This document shows positions 17,954 to 26,762 of a DNA stretch of 64,000 nucleotides, piece after piece. The DNA comes from Helicobacter himalayensis. GTDB taxonomy: Bacteria > Campylobacterota > Campylobacteria > Campylobacterales > Helicobacteraceae. The stretch is from positions 1,302,001 through 1,366,000 of the forward strand of contig NZ_CP014991.1 in assembly GCF_001602095.1 (NCBI RefSeq), given 5' to 3'. The translations under genes were made by a program, and so were the position numbers. The notes below the pieces were generated by a model that saw only the letters and a list, made by a program, of their open reading frames with translations, did no database searches and was not told the origin of the DNA. The stretch's first letter is position 1, and each line of letters opens with the position of its first letter.

Positions 17954-18718
17954 TTAAAAAAGATCAAATTTATAGCGGTATTTAAACTCCGCTAATTCCC
18001 AATCTTGCGGCGTGTCAATATCCTGCGCGTCAAAAAAATCTAGCTCCATGCCAAGAGAATGCGGGGCAAAAATAGGCAATTCCTCCAAAAATGCGCCCGC
18101 ACGTCCAAAATAAAACTGCCCCGCATCATAAAAAAGTGCCTCCAAATCCTGCGTGCGCGTGTTTTGAAACTTTGCCTCCAAAGGCTTGACAAAGCCTTGT
18201 GCTTTTTGTGGTAGCAGAATCTCCTCTTTTTGCAGTGTGGTTGCGTGGTTTTCTTGTAGCGAGGTTTGTGAAGATTGCAATCTAAAGCCTCGCAAGGGAT
18301 TATGACTAAATCGCAAAGCGCTAAAGACATACTGCGCGCTTTTTTGTGATTCTAGCAAGGCAAAGGCGTTTTGCAAAATATGCGCTTGCAAAAGTGGCGT
18401 TGCTGGGTAAATACAACAAATAATATCTTGCGGTTTTAACTCCAATTCCCTTGCAGCATGCGCGATAACGCTCAAAGTAGGCGTAAAATCATCGCTCAAA
18501 TACGCTGGACGCAAAAAGGGTGTTTGCGCGCCAAAGGTATTTGCAACTTCTGCAATTTCTTTAGAATCTGTGCTTACTATAATTTCATCAAAAAGCTTAG
18601 ATTCTCGCGCACAAACAATTGGGTAGGAAATAATGGACTTACCTAAAAAAGGCTTGATGTTTTTGTGTGGAATTCTCTTTGAGCCTGCGCGAGCGGGGAT
18701 TATGGCGACGATTTTCAT
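17954..18718 (-). CDS. pseF: Pseudaminic acid cytidylyltransferase PseF
   Basis: Activates pseudaminic acid as CMP-Pse. The CTP-binding N-terminus is clear: IIPARAGSKRIPHKNIKPFLGK, quoted here in two parts as IIPARAGSKRIP and HKNIKPFLGK. It is followed by IVSTDSKEIAE and CCIYPATPLL. A stretch of about 35 residues near the middle (LQSSQTSLQENHATTLQKEE) is longer than in typical PseF and looks like a loop insertion. 254 residues. It starts 24 bases after flgH, so one operon is likely. Confidence 0.92.
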   Translation of the reverse strand: MKIVAIIPARAGSKRIPHKNIKPFLGKSIISYPIVCARESKLFDEIIVSTDSKEIAEVANTFGAQTPFLRPAYLSDDFTPTLSVIAHAARELELKPQDIICCIYPATPLLQAHILQNAFALLESQKSAQYVFSALRFSHNPLRGFRLQSSQTSLQENHATTLQKEEILLPQKAQGFVKPLEAKFQNTRTQDLEALFYDAGQFYFGRAGAFLEELPIFAPHSLGMELDFFDAQDIDTPQDWELAEFKYRYKFDLF

Positions 18719-18742
18719 AGAATCTTACAATGCACGCAAAGC

Positions 18743-19456
18743 TTAAAATGGCCACAAACTTTCAATCCCATCACTCACAGGGTTTTTACTGCGTGTTTGC
18801 GAGATAGGACCAAGCGAGCGATAAGCGATTTTTGCATCAGCTAAATAGCGCGACTGCACGGAATTATTTTTCTCCACATCATAGGGACGCACCACGCCAC
18901 TCACTTGTAAAATCTGCTTTTCACCATCAACTAGAATTTCCTTTTGTCCCGCGATAAAATAATTTCCATTTTCTAACACCTTGATAATGCGCGCGGTGAT
19001 GGTGGCGTTAATAGAATCTGTGTGATTTTGATTGCCTCCACCGGTAAAGTTTGTCGTATTATTCGCCTTTGTGAGCGTGTAAGCACTCATATCATTAAGC
19101 TCTTGGGCAATCTTTTTTTGCTCTTCATCGCTCCCGCCATACTGCAAGCTCGGGGGCGTGCTAGCCCCGCCACTTGTGCCGTTGTAGGCTTTGGTGGTGG
19201 CAAAATTCGCGCTAGCACTTTCACTGATGATAATTGTGATTAAATCATCTGGCTTCATCGCGCGTCTATCGGCAAAAAGCGGACGATCACCCGTACCAAA
19301 AAGTGAGCCCGCGCGCGGAATGTCTGGGATAAATTCTTGTGCTGGAGATTCCTCAACATATTCAGGGATTTGACTAAAATCGATATCCGCTTCAAAGCCT
19401 AGCAACTGGAAATGTAACGCAAAAAATATCGCAAAAATGGAGAATTTTTTTTTCAC
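18743..19456 (-). CDS. flgH: Flagellar L-ring protein FlgH
   Basis: Forms the outer-membrane bushing around the flagellar rod. The signal peptide MKKKFSIFAIFFALHFQLLGF is followed by the family core GSLFGTGDRPLFADRRAMKP (residues 50-70), ITIIISESASA and ARIIKVLENGNYFIAGQKE. The enterobacterial lipobox Cys is absent (LLGFEAD), which I believe also holds for H. pylori FlgH. 237 residues. Upstream of pseF, the same neighbourhood as in H. pylori, joining flagellar structure to flagellin glycosylation. Confidence 0.94.
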   Translation of the reverse strand: MKKKFSIFAIFFALHFQLLGFEADIDFSQIPEYVEESPAQEFIPDIPRAGSLFGTGDRPLFADRRAMKPDDLITIIISESASANFATTKAYNGTSGGASTPPSLQYGGSDEEQKKIAQELNDMSAYTLTKANNTTNFTGGGNQNHTDSINATITARIIKVLENGNYFIAGQKEILVDGEKQILQVSGVVRPYDVEKNNSVQSRYLADAKIAYRSLGPISQTRSKNPVSDGIESLWPF

Positions 19457-19573
19457 TTTTAGCTTTCCTTGCAGAGATTTTATACAAGATAAAGCAAAGG
19501 ATATTCCTTGAAATAAAAGATATTTGTTTTCTGTAAAAAGCTTATTTGCTTCACTATTTTTTAGCCAGATGTT

Positions 19574-20194
19574 TTACACATACTTTTCAATCTCTCTTAA
19601 ATCCTGCTTATCGATAATAATATTTGCCGCTTCTTTTAAGACATTTTTCGCACAAAAGGCTATACGCGTGTCAGCAGAGGCAAACATACTCAAATCATTT
19701 GCGCCATCTCCCACACATAGCGTATTTTGCCTTTCTATACCAAGCAGATTCTGCAAGCGCACAAGCATTTCACCCTTTGAAGTGCTAAACATCATCTCAC
19801 CACCTATCTCGCCACTTAACACATCATCTTTGAAATGCAAAATATTGCTAAAATCAGAATCTAGCCCCAAAACCTTTGCAAAATGCCTTGTAGCAAGACT
19901 AAAACCACCGCTAAAACACACAACTTTATAACCTTTGCTTTTAAGAATCTGCACGATTTCATGCGCACCAAGATTAAGCGGAAGATTCTCACAAATCTCT
20001 TTTGCGCGAGCCAAACTTAGCCCCTTAAGCAATGCCACACGCGATTTTAGGCTTTCATAATAATCAAGCCTCCCCTCCATCGCCTGCGCTGTAATATGCG
20101 CTACCTGTGCTTCCACGTTACATTCTTTAGCTAAAAAATCAATCGTCTCGCCATTCATCAGTGTAGAATCAAAATCAAATACTGCTAATTTCAT
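19574..20194 (-). CDS. serB: Phosphoserine phosphatase SerB
   Basis: HAD-family enzyme for the last step of serine synthesis. The nucleophile motif VFDFDSTLMNGETIDFLA is at residues 4-21, motif II in VCFSGGFSLATR, and motif IV in CVGDGANDLSM. 206 residues, the length of the Helicobacter enzyme without an ACT domain. It lies 35 bases downstream of alr on the same strand. Confidence 0.93.
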   Translation of the reverse strand: MKLAVFDFDSTLMNGETIDFLAKECNVEAQVAHITAQAMEGRLDYYESLKSRVALLKGLSLARAKEICENLPLNLGAHEIVQILKSKGYKVVCFSGGFSLATRHFAKVLGLDSDFSNILHFKDDVLSGEIGGEMMFSTSKGEMLVRLQNLLGIERQNTLCVGDGANDLSMFASADTRIAFCAKNVLKEAANIIIDKQDLREIEKYV

Positions 20195-20229
20195 TTTTTC
20201 TCCCTTTTAAGCCATTTGTAAAAAACATT

Positions 20230-21294
20230 TCACACAACCACGCGCGCGATATTTGGCGAAAGGTGCGCTAAAATCTCATAGCTAATCGTGCCAAATACCC
20301 TCGCCACATAGCTTGCGTCATTCATCAAGCACACTTTTGGCGCATCACTCGCGCAAGAAAAGCAGTCCATTGACATACGCGGAAAAATCTCATATCCTTC
20401 AGCGGTGTGGAATTTCTCGCCATTTTTCTTTAGATTCTGTGCGTGGATTTCATTAAAGCGAAAAAATCCATCGCCATAGCCGACATCATAGGTGCTAACA
20501 ATGCTTTTTGTTTCTACTCTACCTTTCCCGCCGTAGCCAATTTGTGAATCTTGCTCTAAGGTTTTAGAACAGATTCTCTGCGCCCAAAGGCTCGCAACAG
20601 GGCGCAAGTCCGAAGCAATCGACAAGGGGGCTTCCAAATAGCCATAAGCGGCAATTCCTATGCGAACCAAATCATCTTGTAAGGCGTGGGATTGACTTTT
20701 TACGCGCAACGCACCAGATGAGCTTAAGGAGTGAAAACGTGGGGTTGGAATCCCAAAACGCACACAAAGGCTACTTACGTGCGCTTTTAGCTCGCTAAAT
20801 TTCCATCTTTGTTTTTCAAACTCTGCTCCACCCTCATCGCCATAGGCAATATGTGCTAACACACCAAAAAGCGTGAGGTTTTTTCCTGCAATAAGAGTAA
20901 AAAAATTTTCTAATTCACTAGGCTGTATGCCGTTGCGATTCATTCCAACATTCAGCTTTAGCTCGATTTTATCGCCACTTTTGAGCCTTTCTAGCATATG
21001 CGTATCACTCACCACGACCGCCATATTTGGTTGAAGAGTTTGCTTAGGTGTCACACCACCATAAAAAATACTTATAGATTCAAATAAATGCGCTACCTGT
21101 AAGGCTTCGTTGTAATTTTTCACAAACACATTTTTAATGCCATTTTGCTTGGCTAAATGTGCCATTTCAATCAAGCCATGCCCATAAGCATTATCTTTTA
21201 GCACAAGGGCTATTTTTTCTTGCGCACCCAAAACTTGAGTAATAATAGAAAGATTATGTCTAAAAGCACGAGAATCTAAGAGAATTTCTGCCAT
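20230..21294 (-). CDS. alr: Alanine racemase
   Basis: PLP enzyme making D-alanine for peptidoglycan. The PLP lysine is in LVLKDNAYGHG (Lys33). The second catalytic Tyr is in STYDVGYGDGF, and substrate-site residues in MNRNG and PRMSMDC are visible. At 354 residues it is slightly short but complete. Probably co-transcribed with serB. Confidence 0.93.
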   Translation of the reverse strand: MAEILLDSRAFRHNLSIITQVLGAQEKIALVLKDNAYGHGLIEMAHLAKQNGIKNVFVKNYNEALQVAHLFESISIFYGGVTPKQTLQPNMAVVVSDTHMLERLKSGDKIELKLNVGMNRNGIQPSELENFFTLIAGKNLTLFGVLAHIAYGDEGGAEFEKQRWKFSELKAHVSSLCVRFGIPTPRFHSLSSSGALRVKSQSHALQDDLVRIGIAAYGYLEAPLSIASDLRPVASLWAQRICSKTLEQDSQIGYGGKGRVETKSIVSTYDVGYGDGFFRFNEIHAQNLKKNGEKFHTAEGYEIFPRMSMDCFSCASDAPKVCLMNDASYVARVFGTISYEILAHLSPNIARVVV

Positions 21295-21360
21295 AAAAGC
21301 TAAGCCTTGATTCTAAGATTTAGCTTGCGCTAAAACGCACAAGCTGTGGTATTTCAAAAG

Positions 21361-21657
21361 TTATTTTGGTAACCCTGAAATGTAAGTTGCAAGCTCATCG
21401 ATTTCCTCATCTGTAAGCTTTGCGGCATTTGGTTTCATAAGGTTTGCTTTACCATGGCGATTAAGCGTTCCAGCACGATAAGCTTTCAAGTCTTCTACAA
21501 TTTCTGCTTTACCAAGTCCAGCAATTTCAGCATTACCAAAACTTGTTTTCTTTCCATCAGCTCCATGGCAACTAACGCATTTTTTGAAAGTAGCAGGCGC
21601 ATCAGCTAGCGCAAAACTTGCAAACCCAACAAACGCTAAAAGTAACAACTTTTTCAT
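21361..21657 (-). CDS. Periplasmic cytochrome c (c553-like)
   Basis: Small mono-haem electron carrier. The signal peptide MKKLLLLAFVGFASFALA precedes a class I cytochrome c of about 80 residues with the haem site CVSCHG and an axial Met in KANLMKPNAAKLTDEEID. It resembles cytochrome c-553 of H. pylori, which shuttles electrons to the cbb3 oxidase. The ATG at 21657 follows AAGGAG; the upstream in-frame codons contain no better site. Confidence 0.93.
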   Translation of the reverse strand: MKKLLLLAFVGFASFALADAPATFKKCVSCHGADGKKTSFGNAEIAGLGKAEIVEDLKAYRAGTLNRHGKANLMKPNAAKLTDEEIDELATYISGLPK

Positions 21658-21723
21658 ACTATACTCCTTATAAGCTGTCTTAAACAGCACCCTTATTTGT
21701 TTCCCGCAATTGAGAAACGCAGT

Positions 21724-21729
21724 ATTCTA
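21724..21729 (-). promoter_or_regulatory. Candidate -10 box of the cytochrome c gene
   Basis: TAGAAT on the minus strand, about 70 bases upstream of the start codon. A short inverted repeat GCTGT/ACAGC lies between it and the ribosome site. Confidence 0.4.
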
Positions 21730-21794
21730 ACACAATTTTTACTCAAAATCGCGCATACTTCAGGAATCCATAGGATTTTGTTATGTTTTGGTAT

Positions 21795-21800
21795 TATAAT
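21795..21800 (+). promoter_or_regulatory. -10 box of leuA
   Basis: Perfect TATAAT about 70 bases upstream of the leuA start. No attenuator leader peptide with leucine codons was seen in the short leader. Confidence 0.55.
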
Positions 21801-21866
21801 TACGCGTTGCTAAGGTTTCGCAGATTTTAAGAGCTTATGTTTTTTAGTCAATTTAAGGAGTTTGTT

Positions 21867-23540
21867 ATGAGCTACAAAAGATATGAGAGGGGTTATTTTA
21901 TGCCTCCAGATTCTCATAAATATTTAGAATGGGCGCAGAAAGAATATGTCACAAAAGCGCCAATTTGGTGCAGTGTGGATTTGCGCGATGGGAATCAAGC
22001 ACTCATCACACCTATGAGTTTGGAAGAAAAAATCGAGTTTTTCAAGCTTCTTGTAAAAATCGGCTTTAAGGAAATAGAAGTCGGATTCCCAGCAGCAAGC
22101 CAAACAGAATACGCCTTTTTACGCACGCTAATTGAGCAAGATTTAATCCCCCAAGATGTCTGTGTGCAGGTGCTTACCCAAGCGCGCGAACACATTATCA
22201 AAAAAACTTTTGAAAGCCTGCAAGGATGCAAAAATGCCATCGTGCATGTGTATAACTCCACTTCTTACGCCCAACGCGAGCAGGTATTTAGAAAATCGCG
22301 CGAAGAGGTGAAAAAAATCGCCATTGAAGGTGCAAAGCATTTGATGGAATATGCAAGCAAAACAGAAGGAGGCTTTAGGTTTGAATACTCACCTGAAAGC
22401 TTTAGCGGGACAGAGATGGAATACGCACTTGAAGTGTGCAATAGCGTGATTGAAGTTTTTCAACCCACAAAAGAAAAAAAACTTATTTTAAATCTCCCTG
22501 TCACCGTTGAAATGAGCCTACCACATATTTATGCCACACAAATAGCATATATCTCACAAAATGTAGATAAGCGTGAAAATGTGCTTATCTCATTGCATCC
22601 GCATAATGATAGAGGTTGTGCGATAGCAGATGCAGAACTAGGGCTTTTAGCTGGAGCAGATAGGATTGAGGGCACGCTATTTGGCAATGGTGAGCGCACA
22701 GGGAATGTCGATATTATCACCCTTGCGATGAATCTGCATACGCACGGTGTTGATTCTAAGCTTGATTTTAGCAATATTCCGCCAATTTGCGAGGTGTATG
22801 AACGCGTGACAAAAATGCGCGTGTATGAACGTCAGCCTTATTCTGGCAAGCTTGTGTTTGCGGCGTTTTCTGGCTCGCATCAAGATGCAATCGCAAAAGG
22901 TATGGCATATCACGCAGAGCACAAGCTTAACACTTGGAATGTGCCATATTTGCCAATCGACCCAAAAGATGTGGGGCGCGAGTATGAAAGCGATGTGATA
23001 CGCATAAATTCCCAAAGCGGCAAAGGCGGGATTGCTTATGTGTTGCACACGCAGTTAGGCATCGATTTGCCCGCGCAGTTTAAAGAGGCGTTTTCCTACT
23101 ATGTTAAGGATATTTCGGACAAGGCGCATAAGGAACTAAGTGTTGGGGAGATTTGCGAGATTTTTCAAAATGATTTTGTGAATCTAAAAACACCGCTAGA
23201 GCTTTGTGAATATCGCTTTGAAAAGCAGGAAAACGGCTTTAGCGTGGAGTTGGAATTGCATTTTAAAGGCAAAAGACATAAATACCACGCGCGCGGAAAT
23301 GGGCGACTTGATAGCATAGCAAATGCTTTGCGGGAGAATCTAGGCTTAGAATTTGAAATCATCGATTACAGCGAGCATTCTTTGAAAGAGGGCTCAAGCT
23401 CGCAAGCCATCTCTTATGTGCAGATAAAAAGTGGCGGTGTGAGATACTTTGGCGCGGGGATTGACACAGATATTATCATCGCAAGTGTGCAAGGGCTTGT
23501 CAGCGCAATAAATCGCAGTTTGGTGGATTCTGAAAAATAA
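21867..23540 (+). CDS. leuA: 2-isopropylmalate synthase (long, type 2 form)
   Basis: First committed step of leucine synthesis: acetyl-CoA plus 2-ketoisovalerate to 2-isopropylmalate. The DRE-TIM barrel begins with WCSVDLRDGNQAL; the metal-binding LHPHNDRG, GTLFGNGERTGN and a C-terminal allosteric domain (from about residue 430) are present. The Trp-rich N-terminus and the 557-residue length are of the form shared with yeast and actinobacteria. I start at ATG 21867 after AAGGAG. H. pylori has no leucine pathway, so the gene points to another Helicobacter. No other leu gene lies beside it. Confidence 0.93.
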   Translation: MSYKRYERGYFMPPDSHKYLEWAQKEYVTKAPIWCSVDLRDGNQALITPMSLEEKIEFFKLLVKIGFKEIEVGFPAASQTEYAFLRTLIEQDLIPQDVCVQVLTQAREHIIKKTFESLQGCKNAIVHVYNSTSYAQREQVFRKSREEVKKIAIEGAKHLMEYASKTEGGFRFEYSPESFSGTEMEYALEVCNSVIEVFQPTKEKKLILNLPVTVEMSLPHIYATQIAYISQNVDKRENVLISLHPHNDRGCAIADAELGLLAGADRIEGTLFGNGERTGNVDIITLAMNLHTHGVDSKLDFSNIPPICEVYERVTKMRVYERQPYSGKLVFAAFSGSHQDAIAKGMAYHAEHKLNTWNVPYLPIDPKDVGREYESDVIRINSQSGKGGIAYVLHTQLGIDLPAQFKEAFSYYVKDISDKAHKELSVGEICEIFQNDFVNLKTPLELCEYRFEKQENGFSVELELHFKGKRHKYHARGNGRLDSIANALRENLGLEFEIIDYSEHSLKEGSSSQAISYVQIKSGGVRYFGAGIDTDIIIASVQGLVSAINRSLVDSEK

Positions 23541-23564
23541 ATAAAAATGATAGAAAGTCAGAAA

Positions 23565-23720
23565 CTATTCCATTAATCGTATCACTTACAAGAGCAAAGC
23601 CCCTGACAAGCTCCGCTTCGCGCGCATACTTGACGCGTTTTGGCTGATTGGGTTTGTGGATTTTTTGGAGAATCTTAGATTCTTCGCCTAAAGACTCAGA
23701 ATGACAAGCTTTGAGGATAA
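23565..23720. repeat. Dispersed repeat copies downstream of leuA
   Basis: One copy of the first family (GCTCCGCTTCGCGCGCATAC, then GACGCGTTTTGGCTGATTGG) followed by one copy of the second (AGATTCTTCGCC, then AGAATGACAA). The rest of the 273-bp gap between leuA and hldD holds nothing recognisable. Confidence 0.75.
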
Positions 23721-23813
23721 GCAAAACATCTTGGAATCTACGCCTTAAAATCCAACCAAAATACCAAACTTGCAAAAATCCCGCTCTTTACTAACATAAC
23801 TTCTTAGTACTTA

Positions 23814-24812
23814 TTACCCAAAAAGCCTCTTTTCATACACCCTGCGGATTTCTGGGATATAGGTTTTGATACCAGATTCTAAGCTAAAACGCGGTGTGTA
23901 GGAGAGAAACTCGCTTGTAAGACTGATGTCTGCCTGCGTGTGCGTTTGGAAAAAGCTATACGGATTTTTAATATATTCCACTTCAAAATCCCCAAGCTCA
24001 GCTTTCAGCGCATTTATAATGTCATTATAGCTTCGCGCCACGCCCGAACCCACATTATACACACCACTTTTTTGTGCCTCCATTGCCTTGACATTTGCCT
24101 GCACGACATCTTTGATATATACGAAATCCCTTTGTTGCTCACCAAACTCAAACAACCTCACCTTTTTATGCTCGAGTGCTTGCAAGCCAAGCTGCAAAAC
24201 CATCGATGCCGTTTTGCCTTTAAAGGTCTCACGTTCACCAAAAACATTAAAATACCTTAGTCCAATAAGCGGTATTTGAGAATCTTTTGCCAACTCTTTG
24301 AGTGTGAAAATATCCATATTGAGCTTTGAATATCCATACACATTTTCTGGAATCTCATTTACCCCCACGATATTTGGCGCGGGCGTGTTGCCATAAGTGC
24401 CCGCAGATGAGGCATAGATGAGCATTGCATTTTGCTCTTTTGCAATCTCATACAATTCCACAAAGGCTTCGAAATTTGTGCGAATCATTAAGTTTTGATC
24501 CATTGCGGTGGTGTCAGAAATAGCCGCCTGATGGAAAATATAATCAAAATCACGCCCTTTAATTTTATACAAATCCTTCGTAATGTCGCCCACAATAATT
24601 TCACCCTTAAAATCAAGCAGATTCTTAAAATGCCCCAAGCTCGTAGGATTCCCACTAGGGAAGGTGCTACCATCGCGGAATTTATCAAACACGCAAACAT
24701 TTGCCTGCGGGTGATGCTTTTGAAAATAAAGCGCGAGATTACTTCCTATAAAGCCCGCACCGCCTGTGATAAGAATATTTTTTTGCACTAAGTCATCATA
24801 AATATATTTCAT
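23814..24812 (-). CDS. hldD: ADP-L-glycero-D-manno-heptose 6-epimerase
   Basis: Last enzyme making the heptose precursor of the LPS inner core. A short-chain dehydrogenase of 332 residues: NAD site ILITGGAGFIGSN (13-25), ASSAGTYG, catalytic YGYSKLNMD, and GLRYFNVFG. Its start overlaps the gmhB stop by four bases, so the two heptose genes are translationally coupled. Confidence 0.95.
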   Translation of the reverse strand: MKYIYDDLVQKNILITGGAGFIGSNLALYFQKHHPQANVCVFDKFRDGSTFPSGNPTSLGHFKNLLDFKGEIIVGDITKDLYKIKGRDFDYIFHQAAISDTTAMDQNLMIRTNFEAFVELYEIAKEQNAMLIYASSAGTYGNTPAPNIVGVNEIPENVYGYSKLNMDIFTLKELAKDSQIPLIGLRYFNVFGERETFKGKTASMVLQLGLQALEHKKVRLFEFGEQQRDFVYIKDVVQANVKAMEAQKSGVYNVGSGVARSYNDIINALKAELGDFEVEYIKNPYSFFQTHTQADISLTSEFLSYTPRFSLESGIKTYIPEIRRVYEKRLFG

Positions 24813-25378
24813 CGCTCGCTCCTTTTATTGAGATTGCCTTGCGTGAGCAAAGGTGGGATTTCTTTAAGCGCGTGAATTATGTGGAGATTGTTTATAGCTT
24901 GTAGCTTAGAATCTCCACAATCCTCTTGTGTGATAAAAAATTTCTGCGCAATGTGAGAATCCTGCGCACACTGCACATCTGTGATTTTATCACCAATTAA
25001 AAGTGAGGCGGAAAGATTAATATCAAAATCTTTGAGTGCGGATTCTATCATACCGATTTTTGGCTTCCTACACGCACAATTTTGCGCTGGCGTATGCTCA
25101 CAAAAATAGATTCTATCAAAGCAAAAACCAAGCTTTTTGCGCAATGTTTCTTGCATAAAGTTATGCAACTTCTCCATTTGCGCACGCGTGTAGAATCCGC
25201 GTGCGATACCGGATTGATTTGTCACCACAATCAGCAAAAAACCCTTATTTTTCAAGAATTCCAACAGCTCGAAAATACCCTCATTAAAGACAAAATCCTC
25301 TTTTTTATACACATAACCACTATCGATGTTTATCACGCCATCTCTATCAAAAAACGCGCAAGGTTGTGAATCTCGCAT
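24809..25378 (-). CDS. gmhB: D-glycero-beta-D-manno-heptose 1,7-bisphosphate 7-phosphatase
   Basis: HAD phosphatase of the same heptose pathway. The nucleophile motif is FFDRDGVINIDSGYV (9-23), followed by VVTNQSGIARG, a zinc-binding loop with CEHTPAQNCACRKPK, and SLLIGDKITDV. 189 residues. Coupled to hldD downstream; the DUF21/CBS gene ends six bases upstream. Confidence 0.94.
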   Translation of the reverse strand: MRDSQPCAFFDRDGVINIDSGYVYKKEDFVFNEGIFELLEFLKNKGFLLIVVTNQSGIARGFYTRAQMEKLHNFMQETLRKKLGFCFDRIYFCEHTPAQNCACRKPKIGMIESALKDFDINLSASLLIGDKITDVQCAQDSHIAQKFFITQEDCGDSKLQAINNLHIIHALKEIPPLLTQGNLNKRSER

Positions 25379-25384
25379 TTGTGG

Positions 25385-26704
25385 TTACTCGCTTTGTGGC
25401 AAAGGATTTTTTGTAACTTTGAGCTTTTGAATGCGCGTGTTATCCATTTCAATTACTTCAAACTCGCAAGAATGCGCACTGCAAGTATCACCAACTTCTG
25501 GCAAACGCCCCAAAAGTCCAAAAATATATCCGCCAATTGTGAGATGATCATTTGTCTCATCAATTTGCACACCTAGCATTTCTTCAAAGCTTTCAATATC
25601 AAGTTTTCCGCTTACTTCATAGGTGTTTTCGCTTAGCTGCTTATACTCGCTTACTTTTAAATCGTGCTCATCAGAAATATCACCCATCACTTCCTCGATA
25701 ATATCCTCCATCGTCAAAAGCCCCGAAGTCCCGCCAAATTCATCAACCACAAGCGCAGTGTGAATTTGCTGACGTTTCATTGTGGTGAGGATTTCAGAGA
25801 TATGTGCAGATTCTGGGACAATAATCATTTTACGCACAAGAGAAAGCATATCGCGCTCTTTTTTCTCCACAAGACTTTCAAGCAAGTCACGAATATGAAT
25901 CATTCCTAAAATATTATCTTTAGAATCTGTATAGTAAGGATAGCGTGTGTGGTTGGTCTCTAGCACGATTTTTAGATTCTCCTCATAGCTATCTTTTGCG
26001 TTGAGACACACCATATCTTTGCGCGGTGTCATAATCTCTTTTGCCAAAATATCTGAAAAATCTACCGCATTTTTGATAATCTCACCTTCAATAGAATCTA
26101 TGTATCCACCTTTTAGACTCTCCCCAACGATGATTTTAAGCTCTTCTTCAGAATGCGCGAGCTCGCCTTCTTTTGCCTGCGTGATACCAAGCCTTTTTAA
26201 GAAAAAAAGCGCAAGCAAATCAAAAAGATGAATAAAAGGATAAAACGCAATCCAAAAATAATGCAAAGGTTTTGCGATAAAAAGCACCATAGATTCCGTC
26301 TTTGCAATGGCGATAGACTTTGGCACAAGCTCGCCTAACACGACATGAAGCAATGTGATAAACACAAAAGAAATGGTAATTGAGATAATATGAATAATGG
26401 CATTTTCACCATCAAAAGCAAAAGCAAAAAAGTAAGTAATAAGCTTTCCAATACCATCTTGACTAACCCAGCCAAGCGCTAAGGAAGCAAGTGTAATACC
26501 AAGCTGTGTGGCACTTAAATAAGTATCAAGGCTTGAAGTGATTTTAAGTGCCAAAGAGACATTTTTCACGCCATTCTTTGCAAGCTCTTCAAGCTTTGAC
26601 CTTCTTACTTTGACAATAGCAAACTCGCTGACAACAAAAAAAGCATTCACAAAAACTAAGATAAATGCCAAAAGGACTAAAAAACCCGAGTGATATGGAT
26701 CCAA
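25385..26704 (-). CDS. DUF21/CBS-domain membrane protein (HlyC/CorC family)
   Basis: Inner-membrane protein with a four-helix CNNM/DUF21 domain (residues 1-200, with FFVVSEFAIVKVRRSKL and LHVVLGELVPKSIAI), two CBS domains (about 205-345, with IMTPRKDMVCL and HTALVVDEFGG) and a C-terminal CorC/HlyC domain (from about 355). The family is linked to magnesium or cobalt efflux; the label hemolysin, used for the H. pylori homologue HP1490, is historical. 439 residues. Just downstream of the phosphate transporter on the same strand, as in H. pylori. Confidence 0.9.
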   Translation of the reverse strand: MDPYHSGFLVLLAFILVFVNAFFVVSEFAIVKVRRSKLEELAKNGVKNVSLALKITSSLDTYLSATQLGITLASLALGWVSQDGIGKLITYFFAFAFDGENAIIHIISITISFVFITLLHVVLGELVPKSIAIAKTESMVLFIAKPLHYFWIAFYPFIHLFDLLALFFLKRLGITQAKEGELAHSEEELKIIVGESLKGGYIDSIEGEIIKNAVDFSDILAKEIMTPRKDMVCLNAKDSYEENLKIVLETNHTRYPYYTDSKDNILGMIHIRDLLESLVEKKERDMLSLVRKMIIVPESAHISEILTTMKRQQIHTALVVDEFGGTSGLLTMEDIIEEVMGDISDEHDLKVSEYKQLSENTYEVSGKLDIESFEEMLGVQIDETNDHLTIGGYIFGLLGRLPEVGDTCSAHSCEFEVIEMDNTRIQKLKVTKNPLPQSE

Positions 26705-26762
26705 AAATACTCCTCACAATTTTAATAAAAGGCTAATTGTAACAAAGCTGTTTTAAAAAATG

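Noticed and set aside
23500-23775. 91-residue minus-strand frame after leuA
   Set aside because: Overlaps the leuA end and consists of both dispersed repeat families; useful only to show that family 1 reads KYAREAEL in the same frame as in the glycosyltransferase.
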